From contig JAVYNU010000004.1 in assembly GCA_038735125.1 (NCBI GenBank), forward strand, positions 81,563 through 145,562: 64,000 nt of DNA, written 5' to 3'. Of the stretch, positions 7,678 to 16,201 are shown in pieces. The DNA is from Ignisphaera sp. GTDB taxonomy: Archaea > Thermoproteota > Thermoprotei_A > Sulfolobales > Ignisphaeraceae. The notes under the pieces are model-generated. The model saw only the letters and a program-made list of their open reading frames with translations, searched no databases and was not told where the DNA came from. The stretch's first letter is position 1; each line of letters starts with the position of its first letter. A program made the position numbers and the translations under genes.

Positions 7678-9441
7678 CTACTCGACTTCAGCACTAGTAG
7701 TTATTACTCCTATCGATGTTGTTATGACGATGTTTATACTTTTCTCTGATATAGGTGGGACAATGGTTACATTAACTGTTATTGTTTTCTCAGCTCCTGG
7801 ACCAATATCTACATTCACAGTTTTTGGCGACATTCTCGGCATCATAATACCTATGCTCAATATCTTGACTATGCTATTTCCATTGTTCTTAATCTTTAGG
7901 ACAAGGTTATAGTTGTAGCCTTTGACGTGTTCTAACTTTGCCTCTTTGACCTCTATGGAGGTGGCTTGCACAGGTGTTGTAGTCTCTTTGGAGGTTCTGA
8001 TGAGCATGTTGTACAAGGGCTCTAGCTGTGCTTTGATTGTTTGTAGTATTGAGTAGGCTTTGTTTGCAAGTATCAGCGCTGTTACTTTGTTGCCAATGCT
8101 ATACTGTTTAACGGCTTCGTTGATGAGGTTCTCCGCTGTGTTGATGGAGTTTTCCACCCATTTCATGAAGTTGATATCCATGAATTTGCATTGCGGAGGT
8201 GGCGGATAGATCTGTATACACACAACAGTCTTTGACTTGTTTGCCACGTAGTTGTACATCTCCTTTACCTTGGATAACGATTCCTTGGCTTTTTCAATCG
8301 TTGTATTGTAAGCCTTTTCAACATCTCTTGCTGGTAGGTTCTTTGGCGTTTCATTTATAACCTCCCTAATGATATTGGCTTTTGCTTTTATCTCTGCTAG
8401 GTCAGGCATCCACCTAGCCAAGTCTTCTACACTGGCATTGGCGATTCTCTGCTTTAGTTCCTCAATTCTCTGCAAGAGCTCGTCTATCTGTTTCATGACA
8501 GAAGTTGTATTGACCTCTATGGATATGTTCTTCAGGCTCTGCAACTCGTTTTCTAGTTCCTCCAGCTCCTCCAAAGCCTCCTCGGTCTTATTCTCAACGA
8601 GTTTTGAGATGACTTTGCTGATGTTCGCAGGTTTCTCAATAGCTATCTGCTTAGAGATGTTGGCGACGATGTTTCTAGCTTCAACAATTTTGCTGATAGC
8701 TAATCTAAGTGCTTGCACAGCTGTCTCAGATATGTTGGCTTTCTCAAGCCTCTCAACAGTTTTGTTCAGAATGGCCACAGCTATGTCCAGATGCTGCAAG
8801 GATTCCTCCAAGTCCTTTGCCGTACCCCTAGACAGCTCCACAGACGCTATGTTTAGTGTTGCATTGGCGAATCTATGCATCTTTTCATACTCGAACTGCT
8901 TTCTAAGCTCCTCTAAACACTTGTTGAACTCTCTTATGTCTCTAGCCCTCGACATGTTGGCTAATACGCTCTCAACAGGTAGTGTAGCATTGTATCTCTT
9001 CTCAAGCTCTCTAGCCCTATTCTCAATAGCTGTTCTAAGCCCATTCAAGAACCTCTCCAGAGCAACTCCAACAGCATACGCCTTTCCACCTACCCTAACC
9101 TCCTTACTGACATCTGCAAGAGCCTTAGATGCATTGACAACCCACTCTCTAAGCTCATCAACAGACAGCTGAGAGATGTTAACAGCTAGAAGCGCTGATA
9201 TTTCTGACCTAAGCTCGGCAGATATGTTTAGAGACTGTGCCTTGCCAAGCATCTCCCTAAGTATAATCGCCTTCGCCAAAAGCACTTGATAGGCAATTTT
9301 AGTAGCAGTTGTAGTGGCATTTGTCTGACTAGCTTGCTGGGCAACTGCAAATGCCGGCAATGGTCCAAATTGCGGCATTATTGCTAGACCAACCATTGCT
9401 ATGAAGAGTAGCCCCAACAGAGTTTTTACAGCATTTCTCAT
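7678..9441 (-). CDS. Secreted or surface coiled-coil protein with C-terminal beta domain
   Basis: 587 residues from the ATG at 9441, which has a GAGGTG ribosome site eight bases upstream; a longer frame from 9504 is less likely. The start MRNAVKTLLGLLFIAMVGLA is a Sec signal peptide ending near PAFAVAQQ. The body is long alpha-helical coiled coil rich in Glu, Lys, Ala, Leu and Asn-X-Thr/Ser sites, interrupted by a proline/cysteine insert (CIQIYPPPPQC). The last 90 residues look like a CARDB-type beta sandwich (LKIKNNGNSIVKILSIGI). There is no clear C-terminal anchor. It is probably an S-layer-associated stalk or adhesion protein. It is divergent from the purine operon and shares its control region. 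Confidence 0.7.
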   Translation of the reverse strand: MRNAVKTLLGLLFIAMVGLAIMPQFGPLPAFAVAQQASQTNATTTATKIAYQVLLAKAIILREMLGKAQSLNISAELRSEISALLAVNISQLSVDELREWVVNASKALADVSKEVRVGGKAYAVGVALERFLNGLRTAIENRARELEKRYNATLPVESVLANMSRARDIREFNKCLEELRKQFEYEKMHRFANATLNIASVELSRGTAKDLEESLQHLDIAVAILNKTVERLEKANISETAVQALRLAISKIVEARNIVANISKQIAIEKPANISKVISKLVENKTEEALEELEELENELQSLKNISIEVNTTSVMKQIDELLQRIEELKQRIANASVEDLARWMPDLAEIKAKANIIREVINETPKNLPARDVEKAYNTTIEKAKESLSKVKEMYNYVANKSKTVVCIQIYPPPPQCKFMDINFMKWVENSINTAENLINEAVKQYSIGNKVTALILANKAYSILQTIKAQLEPLYNMLIRTSKETTTPVQATSIEVKEAKLEHVKGYNYNLVLKIKNNGNSIVKILSIGIMMPRMSPKTVNVDIGPGAEKTITVNVTIVPPISEKSINIVITTSIGVITTSAEVE

Positions 9442-9555
9442 TTTTTGCACCTCGATATAGGGATACTGAATTATAGGTTTAATAAGGTCTAACATGAAGC
9501 ACATGTTTCATTTAGTATAAACAGCTAACAGGTTGCATAAACAGTGAATAAAAGT

Positions 9556-9603
9556 ATGATAAGCTTAACACGTGCTTATCATTGCATAGTTTATGTATAA
9601 ATA
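9556..9603 (+). promoter_or_regulatory. Purine operon promoter with inverted-repeat operator candidate
   Basis: A perfect inverted repeat ATGATAAGC-N9-GCTTATCAT (9556-9564 and 9574-9582) lies 13 bases upstream of the TATA box TATAAATA (9596-9603). Transcription would start near 9625, about 50 bases before purC. The palindrome lies between the divergent secreted-protein gene and purC, where a dimeric regulator would affect either or both. That it controls purine genes is inferred from position only. Confidence 0.5.
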
Positions 9604-9673
9604 TCTTGGGATATGTAAACGTGGGGTTTATATAGAGTATTACACAATTAAAGTAAATGTGGTTAAAGTGTCG

Positions 9674-10405
9674 ATGTTACAGCTTATCTACGAGGGTAAG
9701 AGCAAGCGCGTTTATGCTGTTGATGAAGACACCCTTGTGATGGAGTTTAAAGATGATGTTACGGCCGCTGATGGTCTTGTGAAGGCTATTGCCCTAGGCA
9801 AGGGTGTTCTAGCCGCTAGAATATCCATGTTTTTCTTCAAACTTCTTGAAGGCACTGGAATCAAAACCCATTTCATAGATTATGATGGTTCGAGAAGAAT
9901 TAAGGTCAGAAGACTTGAGATGATACCTATAGAGGTTATTGTCAGAAACTATGCGTATGGCTCTCTAATCAGGAGAATGCCTCTTTACAAACCTATGCAA
10001 AAACTTGAGCCACCTCTCATAGAGTTTCATTATAAAGATGATGATCTCCACGACCCGCTTATCTTGGAGGAGGATGCTGTGCGGACAGGCATTTTAGACA
10101 CTCGTGATATCGAAACTATAAAGAGTGTTAGCCTAAAGGTAAACGAGATTTTAACTAGATTCTTCGAGTCAAAAAATCTTAGATTCATCGATATAAAGCT
10201 CGAGTTTGGCAGGTCTAGATCTGGGGAAATAATTCTGGCTGACGAAATTTCTGGAGACACATTTAGAGTTGTTGACGAGAATAATAATCATCTTGACAAA
10301 GAGGTTTTTAGAAGGACTAGAGATGTTGGTCTTCTTCTAAAGGCCTATCTTCGTCTTGCCGAGGTTATTGGTGTAGGGATAGACAATGTCTACACATCTT
10401 ATTGA
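9674..10405 (+). CDS. purC: SAICAR synthetase
   Basis: Makes SAICAR from CAIR, aspartate and ATP in purine synthesis. The protein is 243 residues from ATG 9674, which fits the short archaeal/bacterial form. Visible signatures are EGKSKRVYA at the N terminus (ATP loop), VIVRNYAYGSL in the first half and the SAICAR signature ADEISGDTFRV in the last quarter. In-frame GTG codons at 9659 and 9668 are alternative starts; a longer frame from 9593 is not supported by the family. It is the first gene of the purine operon and overlaps purS by 20 bases, which suggests translational coupling. Confidence 0.95.
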   Translation: MLQLIYEGKSKRVYAVDEDTLVMEFKDDVTAADGLVKAIALGKGVLAARISMFFFKLLEGTGIKTHFIDYDGSRRIKVRRLEMIPIEVIVRNYAYGSLIRRMPLYKPMQKLEPPLIEFHYKDDDLHDPLILEEDAVRTGILDTRDIETIKSVSLKVNEILTRFFESKNLRFIDIKLEFGRSRSGEIILADEISGDTFRVVDENNNHLDKEVFRRTRDVGLLLKAYLRLAEVIGVGIDNVYTSY

Positions 10406-10643
10406 GGTAATCATAACAAATAAGAAGGGGGTTAGGGACCCAGAGGGAGAGACTATACACAAGCACTTGATACTGAGGAGAGGCTATTCAATGGTTTCAA
10501 GAGTTAGAACTGGGAAGTACCTATTGCTAGAAGTTAATGCTAAGAATGCTGAAGAGGCTATGAAAATAGTCAAGGAACTCTGTGAAAAACTTAGAATATA
10601 CAATCCAGTTGTACACGACATAGAGCTGAGGGTCCATGCCTAG
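10386..10643 (+). CDS. purS: FGAM synthase subunit PurS
   Basis: The 85-residue small subunit that bridges PurL and PurQ in the three-part formylglycinamidine synthase. The sequence shows the PurS pattern: IEVIITNKKGVRDPEGETI, then VSRVRTGKYLLLEV and a C-terminal helix ending in a beta strand. Overlap with purC on its 5' side and with purQ by eight bases on its 3' side supports stoichiometric expression of the complex. Confidence 0.95.
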   Translation: MSTHLIEVIITNKKGVRDPEGETIHKHLILRRGYSMVSRVRTGKYLLLEVNAKNAEEAMKIVKELCEKLRIYNPVVHDIELRVHA

Positions 10644-11325
10644 GGTAGCCATACTGAAGTTTCCTGGAACAAACTGCGACGAAGATGTTCACCATGTTCT
10701 GAGAAATGTTATAGGCATTGAATCCTCTATTGTATGGTACAAAGACTTTGTGCTCAAGGATTGGGACGCAGTTATAATACCCGGGGGCTTTAGCTATGGC
10801 GATTGGCTAAGAGCAGGCGCCATAGCAGCTAGAACAAATGCTGTAGAAGAGCTTGGTAATGCCAGATCTAGTGGGGTGCCTGTGCTGGGCATTTGCAACG
10901 GTTTTCAAATTCTTGTGGAATCAGGTCTACTCCCAGGCGCTTTACTGCTAAACGAGACAAGCAAGTTTGTGTGTAGATGGGTTAGGACACGTGTTGAGAA
11001 TCCTAAGGGGCCGTGGCTCAGCCTTGTCAGCGATGGTCAGACACTTGATATGCCTATTGCACATGCTGAGGGAAGGTACTACATAGATAACGAGTCATAT
11101 AGTGTGTTGGTCAAGACATCTCCGATTATAAGGTATCTACCAGGCTTTAATCTAAATGGGAGTCTCTACGACATTGCAGGAATAGCTACAGAAGACGGTA
11201 TGATCCTTGGTCTAATGCCTCATCCCGAAAGAGCCTCAGAGGATTTTCTAGCGCCGAGGGGGTTCAAGGCAGGTGGGAGGATAATATTTGAGAGTATAGC
11301 ACATTCTCTTAAGAGGGGGTGGTAA
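10636..11325 (+). CDS. purQ: FGAM synthase glutaminase subunit PurQ
   Basis: The 229-residue class I glutamine amidotransferase that feeds ammonia to PurL. The nucleophile is Cys87 in LGICNGFQILVESG, and the His/Glu pair is in LMPHPERASEDF (about His196 and Glu198). The oxyanion strand IIPGGFSYGDWLRAG is also present. The start overlaps the end of purS, and the stop overlaps the purL ATG by one base. All active-site residues are intact. Confidence 0.96.
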   Translation: MPRVAILKFPGTNCDEDVHHVLRNVIGIESSIVWYKDFVLKDWDAVIIPGGFSYGDWLRAGAIAARTNAVEELGNARSSGVPVLGICNGFQILVESGLLPGALLLNETSKFVCRWVRTRVENPKGPWLSLVSDGQTLDMPIAHAEGRYYIDNESYSVLVKTSPIIRYLPGFNLNGSLYDIAGIATEDGMILGLMPHPERASEDFLAPRGFKAGGRIIFESIAHSLKRGW

Positions 11326-13523
11326 TGCCCCTAACAAATGAGGAGATAGATGAGATTAGAAAAATTCTTGGGAGAGAGCCTACAGTAGAAGAACTGGCAA
11401 TGTTTGAGGCTCAGTGGAGTGAGCACTGCTCATATAAAAGTAGCAGAATTCTTTTGAAGCTTCTTCCAACAGATGGAAAACATGTTCTTGTCGGCCCTGG
11501 AAAAGATGCGCCAGCTGTAAAGATTTTCCGAGACTACGCCATAGTCTTCAAAATTGAGAGCCATAACCATCCATCGGCTGTAGATCCGTACGATGGAGCG
11601 GCAACAGGGGTTGGAGGGATAGTAAGGGACATTCTATCCCTTGGTGCAAAACCTATAGCGCTTTTAGACATGCTCTACATGGGCGACCCCAGAGACCCTC
11701 ACGCAAATTGGCTGATCAGAGGCATTGTCAAGGGTATTAGCGACTATGGAAATAGGATAGGAATTCCAACCGTAGCCGGCGACACATGGTTCGACAGCTC
11801 ATTCAATACACAGCCTCTAGTCAATGTGGCATGCGTTGGCATAGCAAATATCGACGACCTTGTGCTAGGAGCTCCAAAGCCTGGAGACCTCATCATAATT
11901 GCTGGCAATGCTACTGGAAGAGATGGGATACTTGGCAGCAGCTTTGCTTCAAAGCCCCTCTCTGAGGATAGAGACAAGGATATCGGGGCTGTTCAAGTTG
12001 GTGATCCTCTCACAGAGAAGCTTCTCATAGACGCTCTACAGTTTTTAGTTAGCAAAAAGCTTGTTAGGTACATTAAAGATCTTGGTGGAGGCGGATTAAC
12101 AACAGCTATAAGCGAGACTGCTGCCGACCATGGTCTCGGAGCAGTTGTACACCTTGAGAAGCTTCATACAAGAGAGAAGCTGAGCCCCCTAGAGCTCCTC
12201 GTTTCCGAAAGCCAAGAGAGAATGCTGATAGTTGTCGACCCATCCAATTCCAGAACCGTTGAAGAGATTATCAAAAGATTTGATCTGCAATACAGCATCA
12301 TAGGGTATTTCACAGACGACGGGATTATAAGGGTCTATTTCAATGGTAACAAGGTTGCTGAGGTACCTGCAAAAGAGCTTGCAAAACCCAGACCGATTAG
12401 AAGAGCTTCAACTCCTCCGCAAGATGCTTTAAAAGGACTAAAACCAATTTTTGTCCCTCCCCCGGAGCCCAAATATGAAGAGGCTATTCTAAAGCTTCTT
12501 GCGTCCCCCAACATAGCCTCTAAAAGGTGGATATACCAGCAATACGACCATGAAGTCGGTATTAGAACTGTTGTAAAGCCTGGTTATGGGGATGCAGCTG
12601 TTTTGAGGTTGTTGGATGGTAGTAGAAGGGGTGTTGCTGTAAAAGGTGATGCAAACCCCAGATACACATCTCTAGATCCGTTCAACGGAGCAGCCAATTC
12701 TGTTGGAGAGTGCTTTAGAAACCTAGTTGCTGTCGGTTCTAAGCCGATTGCAATAGTTGATGAACTCAATGCTGGCAACCCTGAGAAGCCAGAGCAGTTC
12801 TGGTACTTCGAGATGATGTTGAAGGGCGTTGCATGGATGGCTGAAGAGCTTAGGCTGCCCGTTGTTGGCGGCAAGGTAAGCTTCTATAACGAGGATCATA
12901 TGGGGAGACAGGTAAAGCCGACAACAACTATAGTTGGAGTTGGTAGGGTAGACGACATATCCAAAGCAATGACCGTTGAATTCAAAGAACATGGATCAGC
13001 CATAGCCATTATAGGTGTTACATACCCTGAGTTAGGTGGGAGCGAATACCTCTATAGATTGTTTGGAATTGAAGAGGGTGAGATACCTAGACCAAGGCCT
13101 GTGTCCGAGATCAGGAATGCTAGGTTGATACAAAAAGCTATAAGACTTGGACTAGTCAACGCAGTTCACGATATTGGTGTAGGAGGGCTTATAGCATCCT
13201 TGGCTGAAATGGCTATCATGGGCCGACTTGGATTTAGCATCGATGTTGCAAATATCTATGCTAGGGGTGTTCAGAGAATAGATGAGTTGCTTTTCTCAGA
13301 AACCCAAGCAAGATATGTTGTTGAGGTTAGAGGAGATAGAGTTGACGAATTCGCCAAATTGGCGAGGAGCATGAATGTTAGGTTCAGTATTATTGGCAGA
13401 GTTGTCGACTCCAATAGGATTACAATAACAAGCAATTCTAAGACTGTTGTAGAGATAGATTTGGATAGAGTTGCTGATGTGTACAACAATTCATTGGAAG
13501 TGGAGCTAGAGGGCGAAGCATAG
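11325..13523 (+). CDS. purL: FGAM synthase large subunit PurL
   Basis: The ATP-dependent synthetase subunit that converts FGAR to FGAM using ammonia from PurQ. It is 732 residues, the small-PurL length used with separate PurS and PurQ. Signatures include MFEAQWSEHCSYKSSR near the N terminus, ESHNHPSAVDPYDGAATGVG, KDLGGGGLTTA and, in the repeated half, NPRYTSLDPFNGAANSVGE. The ATG at 11325 (stop-start TAATG with purQ) has AGAGGGGG five bases upstream and is preferred to GTG 11319. It abuts purF. Confidence 0.96.
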   Translation: MPLTNEEIDEIRKILGREPTVEELAMFEAQWSEHCSYKSSRILLKLLPTDGKHVLVGPGKDAPAVKIFRDYAIVFKIESHNHPSAVDPYDGAATGVGGIVRDILSLGAKPIALLDMLYMGDPRDPHANWLIRGIVKGISDYGNRIGIPTVAGDTWFDSSFNTQPLVNVACVGIANIDDLVLGAPKPGDLIIIAGNATGRDGILGSSFASKPLSEDRDKDIGAVQVGDPLTEKLLIDALQFLVSKKLVRYIKDLGGGGLTTAISETAADHGLGAVVHLEKLHTREKLSPLELLVSESQERMLIVVDPSNSRTVEEIIKRFDLQYSIIGYFTDDGIIRVYFNGNKVAEVPAKELAKPRPIRRASTPPQDALKGLKPIFVPPPEPKYEEAILKLLASPNIASKRWIYQQYDHEVGIRTVVKPGYGDAAVLRLLDGSRRGVAVKGDANPRYTSLDPFNGAANSVGECFRNLVAVGSKPIAIVDELNAGNPEKPEQFWYFEMMLKGVAWMAEELRLPVVGGKVSFYNEDHMGRQVKPTTTIVGVGRVDDISKAMTVEFKEHGSAIAIIGVTYPELGGSEYLYRLFGIEEGEIPRPRPVSEIRNARLIQKAIRLGLVNAVHDIGVGGLIASLAEMAIMGRLGFSIDVANIYARGVQRIDELLFSETQARYVVEVRGDRVDEFAKLARSMNVRFSIIGRVVDSNRITITSNSKTVVEIDLDRVADVYNNSLEVELEGEA

Positions 13524-14912
13524 ATGTGCGGAATAGCTGGCTATATGGGTTCAGGCGATGTGATAACAACAATTCTATCCCTTCTCATAGAACTTCAGCA
13601 TAGGGGGCAGGAGTCAGCCGGTATAGCTGTTGCTACAAGAGGTGGCGAAATACATAGGGTGGTGGGGAAAGGTCTTGTTGTAGAGGCTCTAAACAATGAG
13701 AAAATCTCACAGCTGAGAGGTGTCGACGAGATTGTTGGGGGTATAGGGCATGTAAGGTACTCCACATCTGGTGGATACCTAGACTCGCAGGCCCAGCCAA
13801 TTCTAGTAGGCGATGAGAATTTTAAAATGGCTGTTGCTTTCAATGGTACAATAGCAAACTTTTTTAGCATGGCAAAGCTCCTCGGGATTGCGGATGCTGA
13901 TGGAGATGCCAAAGTTTTGACAGCATTTCTATTTAGGCTGGCTAAGGAGTTTGGAAACGATGTTGTCGAGGCTTTGAAGGTTCTTCCACACTATGTTGTT
14001 GGGGGATACAGCATTGTCGTATTGACATCTGAGCCGAGGATTGTTGTTGCAAGAGATCCGCATGGGTTTAGACCCTTAGCGATATTGCATACAGGTAGCG
14101 ATTTCTATGTAGCGTCGGAAACAGCTGCGCTAGATATTGTTACCGGGCATCTGTGGAGGTGGAGAGAGGTTTTGCCAGGCGAGATCATATCTTATGATGG
14201 TTCCTCACTCGAGTTCACCAAATCACCAATTTCGACCCCAATATCTCCATGTGTTTTTGAATATGTCTACTTCTCTAGACCGGATAGCGTATTTAATGGG
14301 GTTAGCGTCTATGTTGCTAGGGTTAGAATGGGTGAGGAGCTTGCGAAAGCTGCTCCGGCAATGGGCGACGTTGTTGTTCCTGTTCCTGATAGTGGTAGAG
14401 CTGCTGCAATAGGTTTTAGCAGAGCTTCTGGGTTGCCGCTTGAGGAGGGCATTGTTGTTAACAAATATGTTGGTAGAGGGTTTATAGCGCCTCCAAGGTC
14501 TAGAGAGATCATATCTAGGCTCAAATACGGTTTTATAAAGAGTGTTGTGAGTGGTAGGAGGGTTGTTCTCATCGATGATTCTATTGTTAGGGGCACCACC
14601 ATGCGGAGTATAGTGAGGAGGCTTAGGGAGACTGGCGCTAGCGAAGTACATGTAAGGGTTGCCAGCCCCCCATTCAGATACCCGTGCTTCATGGGCATAG
14701 ATGTGGCCTCTAGAGAACAGCTACTGGCTTGGAGGGCAATGGGCTTAGACGAGATTGCAAGGGCTTTGAATGCTGATAGCGTTGGATACAACACTATAGA
14801 GGGGCTTAGAAAAGCTGTTGGAATACCTCTGATATGCCATGCCTGCTTCACTGGGCTATACCCATTCAAAGGGCTTGATGCTGATGCCCTAGAAAAGATG
14901 TTTATTAGGTGA
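13524..14912 (+). CDS. purF: Amidophosphoribosyltransferase
   Basis: First committed step: PRPP plus glutamine gives phosphoribosylamine. The 462-residue protein begins MCGIAGYMG, so the glutaminase nucleophile Cys is exposed after removal of Met. It keeps HRGQESAG, GHVRYSTSG and FNGTIAN of the glutamine site. The PRPP loop VVLIDDSIVRGTTM and flexible loop KYVGRGFIAPP are intact. Four cysteines at about 242, 388, 438 and 441 (the last two as CHAC) match the [4Fe-4S] ligands of the Bacillus-type enzyme. The ATG follows the purL stop directly. It is followed after six bases by a degenerate paralogue. Confidence 0.96.
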   Translation: MCGIAGYMGSGDVITTILSLLIELQHRGQESAGIAVATRGGEIHRVVGKGLVVEALNNEKISQLRGVDEIVGGIGHVRYSTSGGYLDSQAQPILVGDENFKMAVAFNGTIANFFSMAKLLGIADADGDAKVLTAFLFRLAKEFGNDVVEALKVLPHYVVGGYSIVVLTSEPRIVVARDPHGFRPLAILHTGSDFYVASETAALDIVTGHLWRWREVLPGEIISYDGSSLEFTKSPISTPISPCVFEYVYFSRPDSVFNGVSVYVARVRMGEELAKAAPAMGDVVVPVPDSGRAAAIGFSRASGLPLEEGIVVNKYVGRGFIAPPRSREIISRLKYGFIKSVVSGRRVVLIDDSIVRGTTMRSIVRRLRETGASEVHVRVASPPFRYPCFMGIDVASREQLLAWRAMGLDEIARALNADSVGYNTIEGLRKAVGIPLICHACFTGLYPFKGLDADALEKMFIR

Positions 14913-14918
14913 TGTGAT

Positions 14919-16196
14919 ATGAGTGGCCTCCTAACTATCTATGCATTCGACGAGCTTTGGAACCTCTCAAATATTCTAAGATATGGATTGATGGCTCTAC
15001 AGCATAGAGGCTCCCAATACTATGTGGCCTGCACCAATGAGAGTAATAGCCTCAAATGCTACGAAGATGAAGATATTGATGTTGCAAAAAAGATTTCAAG
15101 CCATGTGACAATAGCCTCAACCTATAGCTATCAAACTGAGAATCTTTTCGATGTAAAGAAAAGCGATGGCTATGAAATTGTCGCTATTGTTGATAGGCCG
15201 TGGAGCGCCATAAGCGATTTTACATCTGCCCTAGTTTTGTCGTTGAAGAACAGCAGAAATAGGATTGATGCATTCAGAAATACTATAAAAACTTTCCAGA
15301 CAGATCACAGTGTTTCAATTCCGTCGCTCATGGTTTTGACAAGCGATAGAGAGGTTTTTGTTTGGAGGGGCCCACAAGGATTTACAACATTTGCTTTGGG
15401 TAGCTATGGATTTGACATGGCTATAGCATCATCGGAAAGCGTTGCTATAGATATTCTTGGTGGTGATTTAAAGAGGTTTCTAGGGTGTGGAGAAGGTGTT
15501 TACATATCGAGGTACCTGTTCAAAACATTTTCAACAGATTTCAGCAATGGTCACAGTGGGGTTTGTCTCTTCGAGCTTCTCTACCTATCTCGACACGACT
15601 CCATTGTCCATGGCATTAGCGTCTACGAGTTTAGAAAAGCTCTTGGCACAGAACTTGCAAAATATCTTGATAGAGAAGTTGATGTTGTTGTTGGTGTTCC
15701 TGAAACGGCTTTGCCATATGCTATAGGCTTTGCAAACAGTATTCAAAAAGCCTTTGACATGGCCTTTGTTGCTACAGGTGGGAGAAGGAGATCCATGCTG
15801 GCAAGCGATCCCTTCGAAAAAATTGTTGCTATACACCTTAAGATGAATCCTATTAGAAGCTCGCTAGAGGGCAAGAGGATTGCAATAGTTGATGACAGCA
15901 TGGTGACAGGATCTACCATGAAGACCGTTTCCCAGATCCTAAGATTCAGAGTTGGTGTAAAAGAGATCCACCTATTCATAGCATCTCCACCCCTGGTGCA
16001 CGGCTGCCCCTACAACGTTATGAGGCTTGATGTACAGAATCTTCTAGCGGCGAATCTATCTAAGGAGCTTGCCAAAAGCTATCTAGAGGTTGACTCTCTT
16101 CACTGGCTCTCGAAAGAAGATGTTGACAGGGTTGCTAGGAGGTTTGGAATAAGATTTTGTGGAAAATGCTTTGGTGTAGACTATTTTGGGGGGTGA
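14919..16196 (+). CDS. PurF paralogue lacking catalytic residues
   Basis: A 425-residue paralogue of the adjacent PurF, colinear over its whole length (for example ALQHRGSQ, CLFELLYLSRHDS). It begins MSGLLTIY, so the glutaminase Cys is gone; the glutamine-site RYST and NGT motifs are also lost. The flexible PRTase loop KYVGRGFI is replaced by AFVATGGRRR, while the PRPP loop persists as VDDSMVTGSTM. Cysteines at about 216, 363, 414 and 417 keep the spacing of the Fe-S ligands in PurF. It is likely a non-catalytic partner, regulator or scaffold in a hetero-oligomer with PurF; that is inference. The frame is intact and tightly packed in the operon, so it is not a pseudogene. Confidence 0.85.
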   Translation: MSGLLTIYAFDELWNLSNILRYGLMALQHRGSQYYVACTNESNSLKCYEDEDIDVAKKISSHVTIASTYSYQTENLFDVKKSDGYEIVAIVDRPWSAISDFTSALVLSLKNSRNRIDAFRNTIKTFQTDHSVSIPSLMVLTSDREVFVWRGPQGFTTFALGSYGFDMAIASSESVAIDILGGDLKRFLGCGEGVYISRYLFKTFSTDFSNGHSGVCLFELLYLSRHDSIVHGISVYEFRKALGTELAKYLDREVDVVVGVPETALPYAIGFANSIQKAFDMAFVATGGRRRSMLASDPFEKIVAIHLKMNPIRSSLEGKRIAIVDDSMVTGSTMKTVSQILRFRVGVKEIHLFIASPPLVHGCPYNVMRLDVQNLLAANLSKELAKSYLEVDSLHWLSKEDVDRVARRFGIRFCGKCFGVDYFGG

Positions 16197-16201
16197 GAGA
16201 T

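Noticed and set aside
8369..9172. 267-codon open frame opposite the coiled-coil protein gene
   Set aside because: It is antisense to a gene with clear signal peptide and composition; its Ser/Leu-rich sequence mirrors the Glu/Lys-rich helix codons.
14309..14869. 186-codon open frame opposite purF
   Set aside because: Antisense to a gene with intact motifs and no family features of its own.
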